Assembly (NCBI GenBank): GCA_015068155.1
Contig: SVLC01000014.1
Span: 1-41,750 of the forward strand
DNA: 41,750 nucleotides
From: Oscillospiraceae bacterium
GTDB taxonomy: Bacteria > Bacillota > Clostridia > Oscillospirales > Oscillospiraceae
Reading direction: 5' to 3'
Shown: piece after piece, positions 37,757 to 41,750 of the stretch
Position numbering within the stretch: position 1 is the stretch's first letter
Layout of the letters: the number at the start of each line of letters is the position of its first letter
The notes under the pieces: generated by a model
What the model saw: only the letters and a program-made list of their open reading frames with translations
Database searches by the model: none
What the model was told of the DNA's origin: nothing
Program-made: the position numbers and the translations under genes

Positions 37757-39226
37757 ATGGCTATGGAAAAGAGAATTCATTTATATGTCAGCCGGAAGAA
37801 CCTGCTGACATGGCTGATGGCACTTTGCCTGGTCGGCTCGGCAGTGGCCCGCATTGCAATTCCTTGTGTGAAAGGGACATGGGATTCGCTGGAAATGTGG
37901 AGCCAAATCGTTCTGCCAGTAGCAGCCACCCTGCTTTTCGTGCTCATCACACTCATCAACGGCAAGGAGATGTTCTATAAGACCGCTATTCCGGTATTTA
38001 TGATGGGCATTTTCTACGCGATTCGTCCGCATGCGATCATTGGCGGCAGTCCCTTTGTTTTAGGAATGTTCTACACCTGCATTCTGTTCTATTGCATCCT
38101 CTATACCGTCATTACCAGCGGACGTGTTCGCTTCCCCTGGCTGCTAACCCTGCTGTTCCTGCTGCCGATCGCAGCAGCGCTGTACGGTCACCAACAATCA
38201 CTGTACCATGAAGTTCCCGGCGTGGTTGTCCTCCCTGATGTACCCTTTGAGATGAATACAACAGCCTTCTGGACTTTCCTGCCGGATCATCTGCTGTTCA
38301 TCGGTTGCTTCCTGCTGACCTTTGCCATCCGGGTATCCAGCGACGGCAAGTACCATCCCACCTGGGGCGACCGCATCGACGGCCGTAAGATCCGCACCCT
38401 GGCGCCCATGGCGCAGATCACCTCCTACTTCCAGTGGGAAAGAAACATCTGCTCCAATTTCTTTGAGGAGTCCTTCGAGATCACCCATATCGACCGCTAT
38501 ATCCGCCAAAAGCGCCGGGAGGGCCTGACGGATTTCGGCATCACCCATGTGCTGCTGGCGGCCTATGTCCGGGGCGTTGCCAAGTATCCCCAGTTAAACC
38601 GCTTCATCAACGGACAGAAGGTCTACTCCAGAGGTGAAGATATTCAGTACTGCATGGTCATCAAAAAAGAGATGAATGTAGACTCCCCCGACACCTCTAT
38701 CAAGGTCCACCTCAATCCCCGGGATACCGCGGTGGATGTGTATCACAAACTCAACGCCGCTGTGGAGAAGGTCAAGGCCACCAGGGAGTTGGACTCCAGC
38801 CTGGACGGGTTGATCATGACGCTGAACTTGATCCCCAGCATCGTGCTGAAATTCGTGGTGTGGCTGCTGAAGCTTCTGGATTACTTCGGCCTGCTGCCCA
38901 AGTTCCTGCTGGAGCTGAGTCCCTTCCACGGAAGTCTGTTCTTCACTTCCATGGGCTCGTTGGGCATCCCGCCCATCTATCACCACTTGTATGACTTCGG
39001 CAATCTGCCGGTATTCGGCGCCTTCGGCATGAAGCGCAAAGCGCTGGAAGTGCTGGAAGATGGCTCCGTGGTGCAAAGAAAGTATGTGGATGTAAAGTTT
39101 GTGCTGGACGAAAGAATTTGCGACGGCTATTACTATGCCACCTTCTTTAAGTACTACAAGCGGCTGCTGGCCCACCCTGAAGTGCTGGACAATCCCCCCG
39201 AGGAAGTCGTAAAAGATATTCCGTAA
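37757..39226 (+). CDS. Six-helix membrane protein with an E2-like acyltransferase domain
   Basis: A 489-residue protein. Residues 1 to about 195 contain six predicted membrane helices. Residues of about 205-480 match the pfam00198/CAT-fold family of Clostridia usually labelled 2-oxo acid dehydrogenase subunit E2 (DGRKIRTLAPMAQITSYF, PQLNRFINGQKVYSR, SLGIPPIYHHLYDFGNLPVFGAFGMKRK in two parts). Where true E2 proteins have HxxxDG, this one has ERICDG (452-457), so the catalytic His is Glu; I recall the same change in family relatives. No lipoyl domain and no E1/E3 genes are nearby, so a dehydrogenase role is unlikely. ATG 37763 is an equally good start. A terminator follows. Confidence 0.75.
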   Translation: MAMEKRIHLYVSRKNLLTWLMALCLVGSAVARIAIPCVKGTWDSLEMWSQIVLPVAATLLFVLITLINGKEMFYKTAIPVFMMGIFYAIRPHAIIGGSPFVLGMFYTCILFYCILYTVITSGRVRFPWLLTLLFLLPIAAALYGHQQSLYHEVPGVVVLPDVPFEMNTTAFWTFLPDHLLFIGCFLLTFAIRVSSDGKYHPTWGDRIDGRKIRTLAPMAQITSYFQWERNICSNFFEESFEITHIDRYIRQKRREGLTDFGITHVLLAAYVRGVAKYPQLNRFINGQKVYSRGEDIQYCMVIKKEMNVDSPDTSIKVHLNPRDTAVDVYHKLNAAVEKVKATRELDSSLDGLIMTLNLIPSIVLKFVVWLLKLLDYFGLLPKFLLELSPFHGSLFFTSMGSLGIPPIYHHLYDFGNLPVFGAFGMKRKALEVLEDGSVVQRKYVDVKFVLDERICDGYYYATFFKYYKRLLAHPEVLDNPPEEVVKDIP

Positions 39227-39233
39227 TATATAT

Positions 39234-39265
39234 CGCCGGTGCTCTTACGGGCACCGGTGTTTTTT
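39234..39265 (+). terminator. Terminator of the E2-like gene
   Basis: Stem 39234-39242 with 39251-39259 (nine base pairs, one G-U), loop of eight, then TTTTTT. Confidence 0.88.
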
Positions 39266-39280
39266 CGGCAGCATAAACGG

Positions 39281-39309
39281 TTGTCATTTTTCTTCTTCTG
39301 TGGTACACT
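39281..39309 (+). promoter_or_regulatory. birA promoter
   Basis: TTGTCA (39281-39286), 17-base spacer, TACACT (39304-39309). Confidence 0.65.
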
Positions 39310-39331
39310 AAGGGAAAAGGAGGCGAAAACC

Positions 39332-40120
39332 ATGCGCGCAGCGATCCAGCAGTATTTGCCCGGCCATCCCTGGCGTGACCGGATCCATTATTTCGACACC
39401 ATCGATTCCACAAATACCCACGCGAAGGAATTGGCCCGCGGCGGCGCCCCGGAGGGTACCGTGGTCATTGCCGATCAGCAGACCGGCGGCCGGGGCCGAT
39501 TGGGCCGCAGCTTTTCCTCCCCTGCCGGCATGGGGATCTACATGAGCATCATTTTGCGTCCTGAATGTCCGCCGGCGGAATTGATGCATCTGACCTGCGC
39601 TGCCGGCGTCATTGCCGGAGATGCCATTGTCAGAATCGGCAAACCCATGCCAAGTATCAAATGGACCAATGACCTGGTGCTTGGCAAGCGAAAATTGGGC
39701 GGCATTTTGACAGAAGTTTCCGTAGAACCTGCCAGCGGTAAAGTAGAATGGGCAGTGGTCGGCATCGGCATCAACTGCTGCCAGCAGCCCTCCGATTTTC
39801 CGGAAGATATCCGCGACATTGCCATCAGTTTGGGCATCACCCCTGCCCAAAGAGCCCAGCTCATCGCCGAGCTCATGCGCAGCTTCCACCAGGTACGGCA
39901 CTATCTATTTGTGGAAAAAGAGGGCATTATGGAGGATTTCCGTCACCGCTGCGTCACCATCGGCCAGGAGATTTCCGTCGTACGCTGTGACGAAGTGCGC
40001 CACGGAAGCGCCCTTTCTGTGGATAATGACGGCGGTCTCGTGGTTAAATATGACGACGGCACCACCGCCACAGTATCCTCCGGCGAAGTCAGCATCCGGG
40101 GCATGTACGGCTATTTATAA
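39332..40120 (+). CDS. birA: Biotin-[acetyl-CoA-carboxylase] ligase, monofunctional
   Basis: A 262-residue biotin protein ligase that attaches biotin to carboxylase or decarboxylase carrier domains via biotinyl-AMP. The biotin-binding loop is GGRGRLGR (52-59); SIKWTNDLVLGKRKLGGIL contains the catalytic Lys region, and the C-terminal SH3-like domain ends in GEVSIRGMYGYL. There is no N-terminal helix-turn-helix, so it is a group I ligase without repressor function. I chose ATG 39332 (GGAGG eight bases upstream); the open frame back to 39239 runs through the terminator and promoter. Confidence 0.95.
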   Translation: MRAAIQQYLPGHPWRDRIHYFDTIDSTNTHAKELARGGAPEGTVVIADQQTGGRGRLGRSFSSPAGMGIYMSIILRPECPPAELMHLTCAAGVIAGDAIVRIGKPMPSIKWTNDLVLGKRKLGGILTEVSVEPASGKVEWAVVGIGINCCQQPSDFPEDIRDIAISLGITPAQRAQLIAELMRSFHQVRHYLFVEKEGIMEDFRHRCVTIGQEISVVRCDEVRHGSALSVDNDGGLVVKYDDGTTATVSSGEVSIRGMYGYL

Positions 40121-40148
40121 ATTTTCCCAACTTTTTTCATTTTCCATG

Positions 40149-40177
40149 TTGCATTTTTGCCGTTAGGCGGTTATACT
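40149..40177 (+). promoter_or_regulatory. Promoter of the cysteine-rich membrane peptide
   Basis: TTGCAT (40149-40154), 17-base spacer, TATACT (40172-40177). SD AGGAGG lies nine bases before the ATG at 40214. Confidence 0.72.
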
Positions 40178-40213
40178 AATAGATGGAATACTTATATTAG
40201 GAGGTAATATACT

Positions 40214-40525
40214 ATGAAAACTCTGTCTATCGTTCTGAAGATTCTGGCCGCTCTGGCCGCTGTTGCCGGCGTTGTTTATGTCGTTGCTACCTACGGCGAC
40301 AAGATCGTCGCTTGGGCAAAGGGCCTGCTGGGCAAGTGCCGCTGCAACGAGTGCGAAGGCTGCGAGTGCAATGTCGACGGCGAGTGCACCTGCGAGTGCG
40401 AGTGCGACGACTGCGACTGCTGCGATTGCGAATGCGACGAGTGCGAGTGCGAAGAGACCGAAGAAGTGGTCGAAGAGGCTGCTGAAGAGGCTCCCGCTGC
40501 TGAAGAGGCCGATTTCGAAGGCTAA
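40214..40525 (+). CDS. Small membrane protein with a 16-cysteine acidic domain
   Basis: A 103-residue protein in three parts. Residues of about 4-26 form one membrane helix. Residues 42-79 hold 16 cysteines, mostly as C-x-C and C-x-x-C separated by Glu or Asp (positions 42, 44, 47, 50, 52, 58, 60, 62, 64, 67, 69, 70, 72, 74, 77, 79). Residues 80-103 are Glu/Ala-rich. The cysteine density recalls metallothioneins, but anchored in a membrane; I know no named family. If the basic KGLLGK flank stays inside, the Cys domain is cytoplasmic; the opposite is also possible. Own promoter and terminator suggest strong independent expression. Confidence 0.85.
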   Translation: MKTLSIVLKILAALAAVAGVVYVVATYGDKIVAWAKGLLGKCRCNECEGCECNVDGECTCECECDDCDCCDCECDECECEETEEVVEEAAEEAPAAEEADFEG

Positions 40526-40539
40526 TTCCACACATCACG

Positions 40540-40570
40540 AAAAGATCCCGGGATGATCCCGGGATCTTTT
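40540..40570. terminator. Bidirectional terminator
   Basis: A 31-base near-perfect palindrome (arms 40540-40554 and 40556-40570) with A and T runs at its ends. It separates the converging cysteine-rich gene and SLOG gene. Confidence 0.9.
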
Positions 40571-41033
40571 ATTTTGGAGGAAACGCATCAGTTGCAAGAT
40601 TGATTATCCTAAGCCCCTCTTTTTCCTGACGCCTTGCAGAACGCATGATCTTTGCAGAATTCCCACCATCTCTTGTGACATAGGCAACCAAATAATCGCA
40701 CTGCCGCAACATCATGCGGTTGGCTTTTTCCATGGCATAGCGAGGATGAACCGTTTCAATTCCGTCCGGAAGGAAATAATGATCGAAACCACCCGGCAAA
40801 TACACCCTTCTATGCGGCATGTAGGTTTCCAGCAGCAAATACGCATCCAACTCAGGGTTATACGCTTTAGCCTTTTCCACCGCGCTGGCAGCCATGTTGT
40901 CAAAGTTACCATGATGCCCTACAATAAACTCGGTAACACCACACCGCCGCCACAGATAATCCACGGTTTCGTCCAGTTTTTGCTGCAGTGTGCTTGGCGC
41001 GTCCCGATGACCAATAAAAAAACAACTGTACAT
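40569..41033 (-). CDS. SLOG-family nucleotide-binding protein
   Basis: A 154-residue Rossmann-like protein of the SLOG superfamily (DUF1273/YpsA-like). It opens with CFFIGHRDAPSTLQQKL, a strand plus nucleotide-binding Gly-His-Arg, then EFIVGHHGNFDNMAA and RQCDYLVAYVTRDGGNSAK. SLOG proteins are thought to sense nucleotide-derived signals, and several occur in defence or stress systems. It ends in the terminator at 40540-40570. An ATG at 41033 is preceded by GGAG and GAGG. It is divergent from a small XRE regulator with palindromes between them, so it is probably controlled by that regulator. Confidence 0.82.
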   Translation of the reverse strand: MYSCFFIGHRDAPSTLQQKLDETVDYLWRRCGVTEFIVGHHGNFDNMAASAVEKAKAYNPELDAYLLLETYMPHRRVYLPGGFDHYFLPDGIETVHPRYAMEKANRMMLRQCDYLVAYVTRDGGNSAKIMRSARRQEKEGLRIINLATDAFPPK

Positions 41034-41055
41034 ATCCTCGTCTCCTTTTTAATAT

Positions 41056-41074
41056 ATACCCTTATATAGGGTAT
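41056..41074. promoter_or_regulatory. Palindrome in the SLOG leader
   Basis: ATACCC (41056-41061) and GGGTAT (41069-41074) flank TTATATA. It overlaps the expected -10 position (41068-41073) of a minus-strand promoter with TTGACA at 41091-41096, the position of an operator. Confidence 0.45.
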
Positions 41075-41096
41075 CCTTTAATCGGGTGAATGTCAA
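41068..41096 (-). promoter_or_regulatory. Probable promoter of the SLOG gene
   Basis: Minus strand TTGACA (41091-41096); 17 bases further the -10 position reads TACCCT, a poor match, inside the palindrome. A weak -10 suggests dependence on a regulator. Confidence 0.4.
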
Positions 41097-41118
41097 GAAG
41101 GAGTTTCCTTGATAGAAT
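41090..41118 (+). promoter_or_regulatory. Promoter of the small XRE gene
   Basis: ATGTCA (41090-41095), 17-base spacer, TAGAAT (41113-41118). Its -35 shares bases with the -35 of the divergent SLOG promoter, so the two compete for the same DNA. Confidence 0.5.
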
Positions 41119-41133
41119 AATCACATATCAAGG
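41107..41133 (+). promoter_or_regulatory. Operator palindrome over the XRE -10 box
   Basis: CCTTGATA (41107-41114) and TATCAAGG (41126-41133) form a perfect 8-base inverted repeat with 11 bases between them, covering the -10 and start of transcription. It suits a Cro/CI-type dimer and autorepression. Confidence 0.6.
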
Positions 41134-41143
41134 GGGGATCGCT

Positions 41144-41410
41144 ATGGATACGCCTAGAAGTGTTGTGCAATATCATGTAAACGAATATGGATATATTCAG
41201 GTAACATTGGCTGCCATCATGCAGAAACGCGAGATCACACGAAATCGTTTAAGCAAATTAACGGGTTCCAAATATGATGTGATTGATCGCTATTATAAAG
41301 GAATTGACATCACCATGGCCGATTTGGATTTTCTTGCCAGGGTTTGCTATGTTTTGGATTGCAAGATTGAGGATTTGTTGGTGTATAAACCGGCAGAGGA
41401 TGGCAGATAA
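41144..41410 (+). CDS. Small XRE-family regulator
   Basis: An 88-residue Cro/CI-type protein. The helix-turn-helix spans about residues 20-75 (QVTLAAIMQKREITRNRLSKL, then TGSKYDVIDRYYKG), and the rest (LARVCYVLDCKIEDLLVY) closes the five-helix fold. No second domain, so ligand sensing is not expected. ATG 41144 is preceded by AGGGGGGATCGCT; the longer frame to 41090 starts inside the promoter. It is divergent from the SLOG gene and likely controls both from the palindromes between them. Confidence 0.82.
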   Translation: MDTPRSVVQYHVNEYGYIQVTLAAIMQKREITRNRLSKLTGSKYDVIDRYYKGIDITMADLDFLARVCYVLDCKIEDLLVYKPAEDGR

Positions 41411-41568
41411 GAATCCGAAAAATGACTTTAGGTAATCGCCAGCATTTGCTATTGGAGTCTGCTCCGCAGGGGGCTTAGCCCTCCCGCAAATCCCCCATTT
41501 TTGCGCTGTAACGGATCGCCCAAACGGCTTTTTCGCCTATTTTTACCGCGCAACTGTCGTAAAATTCA

Positions 41569-41588
41569 GGGAGGGTCAAGACCCTCCC
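41569..41588. repeat. GC-rich palindrome
   Basis: GGGAGGGT and ACCCTCCC pair over CAAG. Similar GGGAGGGTCAAGACCCTCCC-type palindromes are common intergenic repeats in gut Clostridia as far as I recall. It lacks a T-run. Confidence 0.55.
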
Positions 41589-41676
41589 CTACGGAATAGC
41601 CAAGGAAAACGCCCGGGGTGACCCCAATGTCATTAAGTTAGCGGCATAAGCTGGAGGGCAAATTAAAGAGAAGCGA

Positions 41677-41716
41677 GAGTATCCAAGACAGGAGCCTGTT
41701 TTGGATACTCTTTTTT
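41677..41716 (+). terminator. Strong terminator without a nearby gene
   Basis: Stem 41677-41692 with 41695-41710 (about 14-15 pairs including a G-U) followed by T6. It lies 266 bases after the XRE stop, so it may end a long 3' tail of that transcript, an untranslated RNA, or the remnant of a mobile element. Confidence 0.8.
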
Positions 41717-41750
41717 GCAATTTGGGCATGGCAAGAAAGCGGATTGAGGA

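Larger units (their letters stand above)
41411..41750. other. Non-coding region with palindromic repeats at the right edge
   Basis: There is no convincing ORF, SD or RNA gene here. It holds GC-rich palindromic sequence (CTGCTCCGCAGGGGGC, GGGAGGGT/ACCCTCCC at 41569-41588) and then CCCCAATGTCATTAAGTTAG (41622-41641), whose look recalls the end of an insertion sequence, but I cannot name one. The strong terminator at 41677-41716 follows. Confidence 0.5.

Noticed and set aside
39239-39331. An N-terminal extension of BirA that might have been an HTH domain
   Set aside because: It runs through a terminator and promoter and encodes no helix-turn-helix.

Overview
The window reads as chromosomal DNA of an anaerobic, spore-forming Clostridia, most likely an uncultured gut member of Oscillospirales. 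This rests on gene content: dipicolinate synthase dpaA/dpaB, a fused IspH-ribosomal protein S1 gene, DUF4364, a BspA-like leucine-rich lipoprotein, a dgt-dnaG-sigma gene order and a membrane-fused E2-like protein. No species was assigned. Coding density is high, and nearly every gene has a clear Shine-Dalgarno (SD) sequence that fixes its start. I saw no tRNA, rRNA, CRISPR array, prophage or complete insertion sequence.

Layout. 1-150: minus-strand tandem promoters of the stable-RNA type firing out of the left edge. 196-732: hpf. 875-3628: a secreted protein and a BspA-like lipoprotein on one transcript. 3755-5694: DUF4364 divergent from dpaAB. 5755-7662: nadE. 7784-10632: a consensus promoter with a palindromic operator driving an sdpR/sdpI-like pair, a small PLDc_N membrane protein and an ABC exporter; this is a probable peptide-immunity operon. 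10711-12521: DUF2500, folA and thyA on the minus strand. 12645-18438: tmk, DJ-1/PfpI, a giant mltG with a 52-residue acidic repeat, a U32 (TrhP-type) protein and a small unknown. 18451-19344: a membrane-anchored XRE regulator.

19513-30178 is dominated by one long minus-strand block: hflX, yigZ, dgt, an unknown, dnaG, two sigma-70 genes, cmk and ispH-rpsA. Several pairs overlap by ATGA. Around it lie three short intergenic elements with different cores but the same terminal sequence, AAATTGTTGTTTA (19353-19510, 27892-28090, 29994-30150). One supplies the stop codon of yigZ and another abuts the SD of hflX.

30266-34368 (minus): rpmE, two tandem paralogous lipoproteins coupled to an O-acetyltransferase, and an M29 aminopeptidase. 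34453-40570 (plus): a membrane-anchored unknown, a homocysteine S-methyltransferase-family protein, a lipoprotein, a six-helix membrane protein with an E2-like acyltransferase domain, a biotin ligase without an HTH domain, and a small membrane protein with 16 cysteines. 40569-41410: a SLOG-family protein divergent from a small XRE repressor, with two palindromes in the shared promoter region. 41411-41750: no gene, only palindromic repeat sequence and a strong terminator.

The most interesting signals are the shared-terminus element family, the two divergent sigma factors after dnaG (the second keeps a region 1.1-like domain but has a weakened DNA-binding helix), the repeat-expanded cytoplasmic domain of MltG with three copies of a short helical motif, the Cys16 membrane peptide, and the self-regulated sdp/yxl-like immunity operon. 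All promoter, operator and function statements are read from sequence by eye and remain untested.
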